A stretch of DNA of 64,000 bases from Diplocarpon mali (GCA_024741835.1 JAENRP010000118.1:1336-65335); one strand, 5' to 3'. Positions 1 to 10,391 are shown, numbered from the stretch's first letter. A program made the numbers and translations. The notes: generated by a model not told the origin, from the letters alone.

Positions 1-1093
1 CCCCGTGCAGATGACGCCCACGAGGTGTTTACTGGGCCGGCGACGAGGTCCCTGGACCGGTTGGATCCTGCTGCATGCCCTTGGTCCGAGACTCCCCCTT
101 GGGAGCGCGGTAGGCCAGGGACCCGCACGCCGGACAGCGAGGATCTCGACGTTCTCGCGCAACGACAAGACGTCCCGGCCAGCGGACGTCGTGGCTGCAG
201 GCGCGTGGGTCGGGGGCAGATCAGATCCACCACAGCCCCTCAGCGTCGACTCGAGCCGACAGATCATCACCTGCAGCGGCTCGACCTGGAGACGGACACC
301 CGGCCTGCCTCCACCCGCCGGACTTTCCCGCAGGAAGCCCTACGGAGAGGTTCGTCGTGGCGGGGAGTCGACATGGCAGCGAACGGGTCTGGGCTGCGGA
401 AGATTTCTGGGAGAGAGGGGGGAGAGAAGAAAACAGCTCCAGCGGCGCGAGTATAATCTCGCCGGCTCGGTCGTGCAATGTTGTTTATCGAGCGCTCGCA
501 GCCGAGCAGGAGTCGCCCGCCAAGGTAGCGCGGTTGCTACGCGGCAACCGCATGTTTATCGTTCTCGCTTCGGCCGGCGCGCAAGCCCAAGGTCATGACA
601 GGAGCCGTTCGAGGGATCTTGAGGTGCACCGGCCGTCGCCGGGCGGGCTTCTGCTGGCCGGCGGGCGCGTCTCCTGTCCGGCAACTCCGATACCTCATCC
701 ACCCACGTTTCAAGAACTGGGCCCTCGCGTCCTGGGCTTGCTTCGAGGCGTGGAAAAGCCTGATCGCAGAGTTCGCGAGAAGGAAGGTTGGCCTTGCTGC
801 TGGTTTAACCTCCGCCGAATGGGCCTCCATGCTGCCCTGCCCGCCTTGGGCTCCGAAGCAGAGGGGCACTCGCTCGTCGGGACTACGATGTCGAAGTCAC
901 GCTGGGACTGAGGACGCCCGCCACTCGCACCGGGCCCAGCAGCTCGCAGTCAGGTACAAAGGGCCGCATCTCTGCCTCTTCTCTCTTCGTCCGGCTTCTT
1001 TGCCTTCTTCTTCGCCTTCGCCTCCAATCTCCACCCTCGTGTGCAGAGACCACTTCCTACCCGTCGAGATATCCCCTGAGCGTACGGGTCAGG
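1..1093. other. GC-rich stretch without a supported gene
   Basis: Open frames here overlap on both strands and in several phases, rich in Arg, Pro and Gly, as expected from GC-rich non-coding DNA. I see no domain motif, no signal peptide and no convincing splice chain. The last few hundred bases presumably hold the promoter and 5' UTR of the deacetylase that starts at 1094. A gene cut by the window edge cannot be excluded. Confidence 0.5.
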
Positions 1094-1892
1094 ATGCAAC
1101 TCCTCCCCGTCGCGCTGCTGCTCACGAGCGCCCTCTCCGCAGCGGCTCGTCCGTCCGACTCGGCCATCCTGAGTCGAGGCCTACCCGTGGGTATGCTCAA
1201 CCGACGAGCCCCCAGCTCGGCCTCAGCTCACGAAGTCTCCAGGCACAATCATCACGTCGTGCACGGTGCCGGGGACGGTCGCCGTGACCTTTGACGATGG
1301 TCCGTCGATCTACACGGCCCAGCTCCTCGACACGCTGGCCACCTACGGCGTCAAGGCCACGTTCTTCATCGTGGGTGCCTGGCAGAACCGCCCGATTGAC
1401 GACCCGAGCCAGCCGTGGATTCCTCTCCTGCGGCGCATGCACAACGAGGGCCACCAGCTCGCCTTGCACACCTGGACGCACCCGGACCTCTCGACCCTCC
1501 CGAGGGAGGACATCCACACCGAGATGGTGAAGACCGAAACCGCCTTCATGAACATCTTCGGCTTCTGCCCCACCTACTTCCGCCCGCCCTACCTCTCTTG
1601 CAACGCCCTGTGCATGGAAGTGGCCGCGAGCTTCGGCTATCACATCCTCAGCATCGACGTCGATACCAAGGACTATGAGAACCAGCAAACGATGTCGGTG
1701 TCCGAGGGGAAATTCGACGCTGGCTTGGATGCCGGCGGAAACATGGTGTTGGCGCACGATATCCACGAGCAGACTGTGCTCACCTTGACGCCTTATATGC
1801 TGGATGGCGTTCTGGCGAGGGGACTGCGGCCCGTGACTGCCGGAGAGTGTCTGGGAGACGACCCATCGGCATGGTACCGAGGTCCTCGTTAG
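1094..1892 (+). CDS. Secreted polysaccharide (chitin) deacetylase, NodB family
   Basis: Two exons, 1094-1190 and 1243-1892, give 248 residues. The 52-bp intron has a GTATGC donor, a GCTCAC branch site and a CAG acceptor, and joining it restores the frame. Residues 1-18 form a signal peptide. The NodB metal-dependent deacetylase motifs are present in order: TFDDGP (Asp50 and Asp51), HTWTH (His108 and His112), RPPY (Arg146), the IDVDTKD region (about 170-176) and LAHDIH (His204). The family removes N-acetyl groups from chitin or chitooligosaccharides, in wall remodelling or in hiding chitin from plant or other hosts. The protein is essentially one catalytic domain: there is no CBM18 chitin-binding module and no GPI signal, so it is probably a free secreted enzyme. 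Substrate (chitin, xylan or other acetylated glycan) is inferred from the family. Confidence 0.9.
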
Positions 1893-2680
1893 ACGGCACG
1901 CCGCTTCCGGGCCGGGGACTTTCTCCCGTTCCAGCCACTCGGGATCTCCGGCGTCGACGGGATCGGGAAGACGGGGATATTCGTAACGTGCCGAGAGTGT
2001 CGGCGGGTGAGCGGCTCCGGCCGGTAAGGTGAGCCTCTGATTCTTCGACTATCTCATATGATCTGCTCCCTCTCCCCCCTTCTTGTTTCCCACAGAATGA
2101 CCTTGCATCTAGGCAGGACCTGAACTCCTCGAGCTACTCCCGCCGACGCCTCCCAGCCCACCGAGCCTCCTACCTTGGCCGGAGGTGTGCGCGTCCCAGG
2201 TATCGGTGCAAGGGACGAGGCACAAGGGGTATGTGTGGGGAGGGGTTGGAACAGGCAGAGCGGGTTTTGCACGCGGCTGCCCTCAACGACTCTGATTTGT
2301 TTTCGCGTCACAAAGATCAAGAGTATCAAGAGAAGTTCACCTGCTATCGCCTGGTAGTCGGTGGCTAGTGTGTGCGATACGCTCCTCGGTGCTTACCGTT
2401 TAGCCCGTCTAAGATGTTACTTGGCTGTACTCGTAGGGTGCGGAGCCGGCCATGCCGAGGCTGGAGGGGCGGAGAGATCTTGGAGCGCTGTGGAGGAGGG
2501 GTTCTTTATATAACTTGCTTGTAGCACTATACACAGGGAGGGGGTTGAGGAGAATATTATATAATATGTAATATTTGCGAAGATTGTTACAGTCTTGGCC
2601 TGTTTACTACACCAAGTGCTTTTGTGTCAGGTGCCTCTGGAGGGTGATAGGGTGAGCGATGTTGTGTGTGATATAGGCTA
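1893..2680. other. Intergenic, no gene seen
   Basis: This is the downstream flank of the deacetylase, with no convincing coding frame. An AT-rich patch near 2505-2575 resembles 3' UTR or intergenic sequence. Short frames here lack domains and plausible starts. Confidence 0.5.
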
Positions 2681-2818
2681 TGAAAGGAGGAGAAGAGGAG
2701 GAGAAGAGGAGGAGAAGAGGAGGAGAAGAGGAGGAGAAGAGGAGAAGAGGAGAAGAGGAGAAGAGGAGGAGAAGAGGAGAAAAGGAGGAGAAGAGGAGAA
2801 GAAGAGAAGAAGAAAAGA
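2681..2818. repeat. Purine minisatellite, GAGGAGAAG-type
   Basis: About 140 bp is made almost wholly of GAGGAGAAG, GAGAAG and GAGGAG units on the plus strand. Every frame through it gives Glu/Arg/Lys-rich translation and the complement gives Ser/Phe/Leu, so the open frames crossing it are repeat artefacts. Such homopurine-homopyrimidine mirror tracts can form triplex DNA. That is general knowledge and not shown here. Confidence 0.9.
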
Positions 2819-3316
2819 ACGACGAGTCACCACTTATACGCGACATCCCTTTGAATCTACCCACTCCTCTCACGAGTCCGCCGAGCCGCGACCCAGTCCT
2901 CTCGCGAGACATCAAGCCCTATAAAGCAAAGCCACGACCTTCCCCAAGCCTCAAGTGAAGAAATTCCACTGCTCCCCTCCTCAGAACAACACCCTTCGCT
3001 CCGCCACGTGCACGCTCTAGGATGCGACGTCTGTATCCTCCTGATTGACGGGAGGCTCAGCGGTCGATGGAAGCGGCAATCAGGCCATAGGACAGAAGGA
3101 AGAGAGGAGCGGAAATGTTCCCCACCTCGGACCGGGCTTCGAAGGCTCTTCGGAGATATGTCGAGACTACGCTTACGAGCTAGGAGTCGGGAAGAAGGCT
3201 TGTGAGCGATGGTTGTGGCTGGCTGGTGCGACGCTTGCTTCCGCTCAATGCATAGCTGCTCTGCCAAGCTGGGCTTCCGTGGCGAGGAGTCAAAGGCATT
3301 TATCCCTTGAATCAAT
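2819..3316. other. Intergenic, no gene seen
   Basis: The sequence between the purine tract and the inverted-repeat element is open in several frames, but I recognise no domain, signal peptide or splice chain. Confidence 0.45.
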
Positions 3317-3713
3317 TTATAATAGTTATGTAACGTCTAATTATATAAAGAAACTAGGGGAAGATAATAAAAGAAGTCTCCTTTATTCATCCCAGCGCCT
3401 CCTTGAGAGTATCCGTACCCGAGACCTGGAGGGACTCACGAGCGACCCGGGTACTGTAGAGGATGATATCGGAATCATATGATGAGGCGTCATATGACTA
3501 TTATGAGTTGATGAAGGGATGAATACGTGGTCAATAGTATACCTTGGGGAAGTAGCCGACAGACCTCTCAACTTGGCTCTTATTCCTAACTCTTTTCTAG
3601 GGCTTGCCCTACTATAGTGCTTCCTCCTCTTATTTTAGTTCTTTAAAAGGACCCTTCTTTTGTTGTCTTCCCCTAGTTTCATTATATGATTAGGCGTTAT
3701 ATAACTATTATAA
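3317..3713. mobile_element. MITE-like element with 60-bp terminal inverted repeats
   Basis: The left arm (3317-3376) and the right arm (3654-3713) are inverted copies of each other over 60 bases. By eye there are 6 mismatches, 5 of them C/T-type transitions. Both ends begin TTATAATAGTTAT. The core encodes nothing recognisable, so this looks like a short non-autonomous DNA element, or a solo remnant of a larger one. The transition bias suits RIP or ageing. No clear target-site duplication was identified. Confidence 0.6.
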
Positions 3714-3885
3714 GTCGATTAAGGGATGAATACGTAGTCTATAATGTACCTTGGAGAAGCAGCCGACAGACCTCTCAACTTGGCTCTTATTCCCAAATCT
3801 TCTCTGGGGCTTGCCCTATTGAGGTGCTTCCTCCCCTTGTTTGGTCTCTAGAAGGACCCTTCTTTTGTTATCTTCCCCTGGTTTC
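3684..3885. repeat. Second direct copy of the element's right half
   Basis: Bases 3684-3885 repeat 3477-3680 in direct orientation at roughly 80-85 % identity by eye. Long identical blocks include the one around CCGACAGACCTCTCAAC. The two copies lie head to tail and share the right inverted arm. The second copy loses the end of its own arm. Most differences are transitions. This suggests a tandem or nested insertion followed by decay. Confidence 0.7.
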
Positions 3886-4692
3886 TTTAGTAGGATGTAA
3901 CTCTTATGCAAAGAACCAATTCCTTGCTTGGAGAATAGTCCCGACATGGAACTCCAAGGTCTATATACTGGTTCTCGTCCCTCACCCGTCTGTAGCGTAT
4001 TGCGCTCTAGCTATGGAATTCACAACCCATGCGGCATGTTGCCAGGCGAGAAGCAGCAGGCGGGTTGACTGCGCGGGACAAACACTGCCACCGGGGAGAA
4101 GTGCGAGAGGACGCGGTGGTCGGAGCAGGCCGCACACGCTCTCCCAGGTAATACCGTCCGCGGGGGGGCTGGGTGTTCGTCTCGAGGATGGGCTGGACCG
4201 CTTGTGGCCGGAGAGGTTAAAGGGAGCGAAAGACGAGCGTGAGGATGGCATGTTCGCGGCTCGCTCGGAACACACGTAGCTGGGTTTGCTGGGCTGTACA
4301 CATCAGCAGTCGGCGCCGGCGCGATGAGTCGTGCCGACACGCTCGCTTGGCTGGCGGAACCCTCGTACGGGGTGCTTCGTCGTAGGTGGGAGTCGGGGTA
4401 CAGCCCGGTGGAGGAGCAGCTGTGGGTGTCGCCCAGGCAGGTTGGCAAGTTGGCGAGGCTGGTTTCGCTCTTGGGTCGTCGTCGTTTGGTTGGCAGGCTC
4501 TGCTGTGCTCCCCGCCTGCGACGAGGTGTAAGCATGCCGGGTCTTGCTTTCGGTTGTATTTCTGTTTTCCACCAGCGTGCTGTTCCTCGATTGTTTTCCA
4601 GGGTCGCGGGTGGCGGACAGACGAGGAAGAAAGAGTTGATATGATATGTACTGCAACGCCGGGCGGCAGGCCACGACCGAACTTCGCTAGAT
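3886..4692. other. GC-rich intergenic stretch, no gene supported
   Basis: Frames are open on both strands between about 4020 and 4680, but their translations are Arg/Ser/Pro-rich, mutually overlapping and without domains. I see no splice chain that improves them. They are left unannotated. Confidence 0.45.
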
Positions 4693-4781
4693 GGTCGGGT
4701 GTAGTTGGTCATCACATCTCGTTAACAGGATACTGTGACAATATACCGAGAAGGTCCTGGGATCGAGCCCCAGCCTGATCA
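4693..4781 (+). tRNA. tRNA-Val(AAC)-like gene with an 18-nt intron
   Basis: The acceptor arm GGTCGGG pairs fully, with G-U pairs, with CCTGATC before a discriminator A. The anticodon stem TCTCG/CGAGA encloses TTAACA...C, giving anticodon AAC (Val). It is split after base 37 by an 18-nt intron (GGATACTGTGACAATATA), the canonical site for nuclear tRNA introns. The T arm is CTGGG/CCCAG with the loop ATCGAGC. Compared with the usual valine tRNA layout, the acceptor/D-arm junction is about 3 nt short (TGTAGTTGG directly after the acceptor). The gene is therefore either a variant or a decaying copy. A T-rich Pol III stop follows closely. Confidence 0.68.
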
Positions 4782-4787
4782 GGCGAG

Positions 4788-4795
4788 TTTCTTTT
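4788..4795 (+). terminator. Pol III terminator TTTCTTTT
   Basis: This T-rich run begins 7 bases after the tRNA discriminator base, where RNA polymerase III normally stops. It supports the tRNA call. Confidence 0.6.
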
Positions 4796-4932
4796 GCCGA
4801 CTCTCCCCGTCTTGCATTGTTGTTTTGCGTAGGAATATAGTGATCAGGGTCATAAGTAAGGCACATGACGAGAGTAAAGGAGAGTGAATCTCAATGACAC
4901 GTGACGGCTTTGGCATAGGCAGCCCTCGCGGA

Positions 4933-4938
<6 letters not shown>

Positions 4939-4973
<35 letters not shown>
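4939..4973. repeat. (TC)n microsatellite
   Basis: About 17 uninterrupted TC units. The Ser/Leu-rich and Arg/Glu-rich frames on either strand across it are artefacts. Confidence 0.95.
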
Positions 4974-4974
<1 letters not shown>

Positions 4975-7609
4975 ATCATCAACAGCTACAATCAGAATCC
5001 ATCTATACCTTTTCCGTGCGTACTTTGTGAAATTAATAGATATTCTAATGCGCCAACCGAGATTTCTCGGAGCCTTAGGACAGGACTTTTGACACTTGAT
5101 CAAAACTCTGTACGCGACTTGTCAACAGTCTAGAGATATCCTAAGCTCTGGGCAGAATTTTGCAAAGTATAGAGAAGCCGCTGTGACGTCTGTTACAGTT
5201 TCGCCATATCCTTCGGTTCCTGATCTATAAGGAGCGGGACCCGTATCAGGTAACCTACAAACTTTATTCGATATGTATGTAACCTTGCCCCTCAAGGAAA
5301 TGGCTGAACTGCAGCATTGGAACTAGTACATGATCTGCACACATCCCCGCTCAAGCACAGAGTACTTGCCGCATTAACAGGCAGACAACGTTTACTATAA
5401 TGCAGGGTTTCAGTGTTGCCCTTGGTCGATAGAGGGCCAGCTTTGTCCTGATCGAGAATATCTTCTTACTGCTTTTAGCACAGTGATATACGATATTTGT
5501 AGAATCATTATACATGAAAATCATTGTGGTAAGCTCATAGAGCTAATGATGATTATGCCGTAGAGTGGTAGAACTGTAAGTAAAGCTGAGGGCTGACTCA
5601 CTGGACGGTAATGTTGGATATGTTCTCCATGTATTGGTTCACACTAGACTTATGTATGCTGAGGCGATCACTACGATGTTCAGCCAGTAAGACACTCACG
5701 AAGGACAACCGCTCGACCATAGCAATTCGTATCCATGGATCCAAACCAGAAAACCTCCGCCAATCAAGAGGGCTTGTCTATCCTTAAGATCAGTATCAGT
5801 TCGGAAACATCTTTGCTTACTCCCCCCTCTGGACTTGAGTGAGACGGAATGAGGAGAGTTCCGAGTACAAACAAGGATAGTTGAGCCTCATCTACGTGGG
5901 TAGCCGAACAGGGGGACTGGATAAGTATGCGCTCCTCTGAAGCTTGCTACGGCGTACAAACTCCCACGACTCTGGTATGTAACTTGGTGGGTTCTTCCAT
6001 GGCGTCGTCCAGTTCCCACTAATAGGGTCTCTCGTCCACCTGGTCGGGCGTAGCAGGGAAAACCTTTGACGCCACCTTTTTCTGCGCGTTGCGGCTTCAC
6101 AACATCGAAGTCGGAAGGAAGGCGGTGAAAAAGATCTGCCCTGGTACATCTGCAAGATCGCCATCGAAGTGACTGATAAGTCTCGTCTCAGGACTATCTA
6201 CAATAGTACCTATTGGTCTCACAAGGTATCCACACCAAGAGGGAGAGAATCGATTCTGTTCTTGGTTGCATTCGTTGTTGATGATTATTGGAGGAGGGAG
6301 AGATCTAGTGTAAAGTAATGCTGCCTATGCCAAGGCTTTGCATGTGACCCTCCACGTGACCTATAATCACTATATTCCTACAGTACCCCACTGAGGCTTC
6401 ATTCTCCTCAACAATACCCCGCACTCTGCGTGGACCAGCTCTCAGCCAAGCCTCTATCTCGACAAAGACCCGATATGGCAAGCATTGGACTGAAACCTTC
6501 GTGGTAAAAGAGGAATGTCGCTCAACTGAGGCTAACATGTGCTCCGAATCTTGAGATTCCAATGCTGCGGCCCATGTAAACAAACAGAGGCAGGCAGACT
6601 CAGGTTTGAAGCGAGTACCCCTTTTCTAAGCGAAACCCTGTCTGAGCCCTCAGCCACGGCCACGCCGACCTGCTCTCTATACATTGTCAGCCAAGTAGGT
6701 AATCTACTTGCAGGTGCGAGAGCACTTGTCAGTTATGCTCTCTGCACCCAGACCGGGTGCGGACCTTCTCGTCTTTACTTTGCTCCAATCGACGTTGAAA
6801 GATCCGCACACGTGTTGTGCCGACGAGATCTCAGCTGTCTCCCCACAGATCTGCGACGAATTTCTCTTTCGAGCATCGCGATTGCGTTCCGTCGCGCCCA
6901 TGATTTCCCCAGCATCCAGCATCTGGCGAGTATGAAACATTGATGTCGTGGGACGCGATACATTGGAAGAGATGAGATGATCTTCGTCCCCGTCCTACCT
7001 TCTCTGGTGCAGGATCGGCGCAGCAGAGGTTTCCAGATGCAAGATAGCACATGCTTGCGTCACTTGTGGTTGGCGCATCTGTTCTCGGGGACCAGTTGAA
7101 GACATCATCAATTGAGACTGGCTGATCTGGTCACCATGCGGAGGCACGGTGATCTGATAACGCTAGCTTTGGCCGAAATACTCCTGATCCCTTAGAGTGG
7201 ATATGATAGGTTTCTTGTTCCCGCTGCCGGTAGCCCGCCTTGCAGAGCTCAGTCTAGTGTCGGAACTTCATTCAGGACGTTTTATCCAAACTCTTGTAAG
7301 CGTTTAGTAACGTAATCTGATCAATAGTGCCATCTACCGGGTCAATTATCATTCAATTATTCTTCTCTAGTATTTCAGGATCTCCTGGTTTGCTTTTAGT
7401 ACTGTACCTTGAAAATTTCCATTCTTTCAAGGGCCAGGCAAAGAGATATCTATTGCTGCGAGGCGGCTCGCTGTTTGAGACAAGCGGCAAGAGTCGCACT
7501 AATGGTGTAATCTCGTGCACAAGTAAATAGTTGCTCAAGGAAGATCATGAATCCTACCAAGGGTGACAAAAATCTAACTCGAGACGCACTGTAGCTTTGT
7601 ACTTTCTGC
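4974..7609. other. Intergenic, no gene supported
   Basis: About 2.6 kb of moderate AT content. Short frames on the minus strand near 5888-6164, 6305-6583 and 6704-7050 have no recognisable domain and do not join by good splice sites. The part near 5900-6300 might be a decayed repeat. I could not identify it. Confidence 0.45.
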
Positions 7610-7617
7610 TATATAAA
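7610..7617 (+). promoter_or_regulatory. TATA box TATATAAA
   Basis: A perfect TATA element lies 103 bp upstream of the ATG of the small secreted protein, followed by C/T-rich leader sequence. This position suits a TATA-driven, probably strongly regulated gene. Confidence 0.6.
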
Positions 7618-7719
7618 GGCAGCTATCACCCGCTCCCAACTCAACCAAAGCTCCTTGCACTGGTCGAGCATACTTCTCTTGACTCCTGCCCCTGCCAAGT
7701 ATCAACTAGCATCGCCAAA

Positions 7720-8267
7720 ATGCATTTCGCTTCTACACTCGCAGTTCTTGTCTCTGGCTTCGTTGCCGGTGGTCTCTCTTGCCAAGAAGGCTATCAGACG
7801 TACTGTCAGTGGAGAGGAACTGCGCCCGTCTGTGGAAATTCAGGGTATAGTCTAGGACAACGAGTCGGAGATGAATATATGTGAGTGTCTCTCTTACTGC
7901 TCTCTCTGTTAACGTAGAGGCTGGCGCAGGTTTAGGTAGCCGAATCAAGCGCTGACCAGGACTCCGACCAGGCATAACTGGACAAGAGACATTGGCATCG
8001 ACGAACAATACCGGCGCGGTCAGGTCACCCACGATTGCTATGAAGAGTATGGCGAGACTTGCTGGAAAGGGTACAAAGAGCTCTGGTGCAGTAAGCATCC
8101 ATGATCTGCTTCTCATTTCAGAATATCGCTAAAATTGTCTAGGATCCACCCCTTACCTCACGGAGAAAGTGGACGCTGCCGACGTGCGCCCCGCTGCTCG
8201 GCCTAAACACCCTCACCAGAAGGAGATCGTGAAGATTGAGATCGGTCTTGACACTGACCTCAAGTGA
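7720..8267 (+). CDS. Small secreted cysteine-rich protein (candidate effector)
   Basis: Three exons, 7720-7880, 7972-8090 and 8143-8267, encode 134 residues. Donors are GTGAGT and GTAAGC, acceptors CCAG and CTAG, and all phases agree. Residues 1-19 are a signal peptide. The mature part carries six cysteines in its first 75 residues (SC, YC, VC, DC, TC and WC contexts), enough for three disulphides, plus a CQWRGTAPVCG block. As I remember it, WRGTAPxC occurs in other secreted proteins of plant-associated fungi. The last 40 residues are Cys-free, charged and His/Lys-rich. There is no catalytic motif. A role at the host or microbe interface is inference from size, secretion and cysteine content. 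The neighbouring AT-rich repeat block is a typical effector setting. The exon 3 acceptor was chosen because it keeps the frame open; an earlier AG exists at 8119-8120. Confidence 0.75.
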
Positions 8268-9794
8268 ATCATCTCTGGCCTAGGAGATCAATGATCCGTT
8301 TGCGACTAGGGATGTCCAGGGCATCTTGGGCATGAGAGCGTAGCGCGCTCCACTTCTTCAGTCTTTCTTCTTTGGACCGTTACTTATTACCTGCATCGGG
8401 CTAGGGTAATATTACACTCCTTGGGAAATACCATGGCCAGGTAGCCTGCAATGCCTCTGAGTAGTTCTAAGCGCAGTAGCGTCTAAGAGATAACTAATTT
8501 CCAACAACAATGCTCGATTGTGATTGTTGATAGTGTCTTGGAGAATCGCTCTAAAGTCTTCCATCTTCGAATGACGGGAGTGTCAAGCAAATTTCGCAGG
8601 GCATCAACTTTTCGTCGTGTACAGAGTTAAACAAAGCCTGGGTCTATATCTTGCTTTTCTTTCCACGCTTCTTCGTTCACTGTCTTCATACGAAGTCCTC
8701 GCCCCGGCGGCTCCACCCAAGCTTCGGGGCCAGGGAACCTCGCTTCGTCACGGTCAAATTAACAGTATTTTACATTGAATCTGCGGCACTTTAATCAAGT
8801 AATCATAAATAGTTTGTTAGATAATATAATATAAAATATATAATTTACGGCCTATCGCTAGCGCTAGAGTCTACATCCCTTCGCAAGCTACGGACCGATT
8901 TTCCGGACCTCTGTTGCAAGGTCTGCTTCGATAAACAATACAGAGGGTAAATAACATTTAAAATGTAGAGAGAATGAATGATTCATCAACAGGGCCATTT
9001 TGAAAGCTACTCTTGAGGCTATTCTTAGGGTTGCAAGGTCTACTTTATGAAGAGTAGAAAGAGCATTTTACATGTAAAATCTAAGGGAGACGACTCAACA
9101 CCGATACGTGGTATCTCCTACGAATCTACAGATTCTCTCAAGAGTCTGTAAGTTGAGATTAAGTCCTTTCGACTAGCAAATAATCAAACCCCAAGTCGAA
9201 GAAAGAGCACTTTTCAGGAGCTTTGGGGTGAATTTCTTATACTACCTCTTTTATTAAAGCCCTCTACTTTCGACCTTTACTTATGTACTTTAGGATTAGT
9301 CAGATTAATAATTATGATTGGGGGAGATGCTTGATAAAGGATATAAATACGGAAAAAAAAGTTTTAGTATATTAAGCAGAGGAAGAAAAAGGATTATTGT
9401 AAAGGTTTGTGTAAAAGTCTGTAAGTATTATAGCTAAGAGCTGCAGCTTACTAGTAAGACGCTTCATGTAATCAAGTCAATAGCCGCTATTAGCAAAAAG
9501 GACTTATCTTGGAATAAAGAATCTCAAGCGACTCTATTCATTCAAGTACCTTGTTAGGAATATACTTGCCTAAGACCTAAAAGGAGCAAATATCAAATAA
9601 GGTACAAGGTGGATTCTTATTTAAAAATTAGAGTCAATAGGTATATTGGGCTAAATAATAAGATGTAAGTTTTTGAGCAATTTCTTCTTAGTAATAAGGA
9701 TACGGTATATCATTTTCCGCTCGTAATATCTATTATAGAACTAAAACTGCATATTGAAGGGATAAAAAATCTAAAATCTAAAATATATTCAAAT
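8268..9794. other. AT-rich, repeat-scarred block without genes
   Basis: From about 8750 the sequence becomes very AT-rich and stop-dense in all frames. Fragments related to the tandem repeat downstream recur near 8920 and 9005-9060 (GCAAGGTCT and CTTGAGGCTATTC blocks). This looks like transposon or repeat DNA decayed by C-to-T change. No transposase or reverse-transcriptase motif survives that I can read. Confidence 0.55.
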
Positions 9795-10055
9795 AATTTC
9801 TTACTAAGGCTATTCTCAAGGCTATTCTCAAGGCTATTCTCAGGGCTTTTCTCAGGGCTTTTCTTATATTCGTTCTCAAGGCCTTCTTTAGATAGTAGTA
9901 TGAAGAGTTCCGAGTAGCAGGGCTATTCCAAGGGCTTTTCTCAAGGCCATGCTCGAGGTCATTCTTAGGGCCCACTTTAAAGAGTGGTATAAAAAGTTCC
10001 GAGTAGTAGGGCTTTCAAGGGCCATTCTCAAGGCTATTCTCAGGGCCTACTATAA
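9795..10055. repeat. Degenerate 12-bp tandem repeat (AAGGCTATTCTC)
   Basis: Units of about 12 bp, AAGGCTATTCTC and variants such as AGGGCTTTTCTC, run in tandem at 9803-9880. They return at 9920-9970 and 10015-10045. They are separated by two copies of a longer spacer containing AGTTCCGAGTAG (near 9905 and 9987). On the minus strand one frame reads a Lys/Arg-Ala-Leu-Arg/Ile four-residue periodicity. That follows from the 12-bp unit and is not evidence of a protein. Confidence 0.8.
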
Positions 10056-10060
10056 AATCC

Positions 10061-10391
10061 AACGAAATCAAAGATAGGGAGGAAACGAAAAACCTCGACT
10101 CATTCTACCTTGCGGCCGACGTTTGCCAAGAATTTATCACCATCCACCCATTCCGGGATGGCAAGGGCCGCATGTGTAGGCTACTCGCAGATATCTTCCT
10201 GATAAAGTATGCTAGTGTAAATGATCAGCACTGGAGAGTATGGTGAAGACAGGATGGAACATTTGAACATCGCGGAGATGGCTGGTGATGGAGATTTAGA
10301 GGAGCAGGCAAGGGGGACTTTGGCGGGTTTCTTTCTGGAGAACGCGGATCAGACATTGAGAAAGCTGGAGGCAAAGCTTCGGTCCGGATGA
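10061..10391 (+). pseudogene. Broken Fic-domain protein gene (3' end only)
   Basis: One frame (10061-10246) carries the Fic signature HPFRDGKGR, near 10159-10185, matching HPFx[D/E]GN/KGRxxR with the catalytic His. It is followed by a helix ending KYAS and a stop at 10244-10246. Another frame, open from about 10225, supplies a plausible C-terminal helix region (EDRMEHLNI ... LRKLEAKL) that ends at TGA 10389-10391. Together they look like the tail of a fungal Fic AMP-transferase split by a frameshift near 10212-10230. No intron fits: the only GT..AG pair there is about 14 bp apart. The upstream part runs directly into the tandem repeat, so the N-terminal half is gone. Fic enzymes usually transfer AMP to target hydroxyls. 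This copy should be inactive. Confidence 0.72.

Noticed and set aside
5..911. Overlapping long frames at the GC-rich left end
   Set aside because: Open in several phases at once, Arg/Pro/Gly-rich, with no domain, signal peptide or splice chain.
2595..2958. Open frames on both strands rich in Glu/Arg/Lys or Ser/Phe/Leu
   Set aside because: They are produced by the GAGGAGAAG minisatellite and have no unique sequence of their own.
4303..4778. Frames of 100-230 codons on both strands
   Set aside because: Mutually overlapping, low in hydrophobic structure, and one runs into the tRNA. No homology is recognisable.
9778..9975. Minus-strand frame with a KALRIALR four-residue period, resembling a helical repeat protein
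   Set aside because: The period is imposed by the 12-bp DNA repeat; the flanks are stop-dense and AT-rich.
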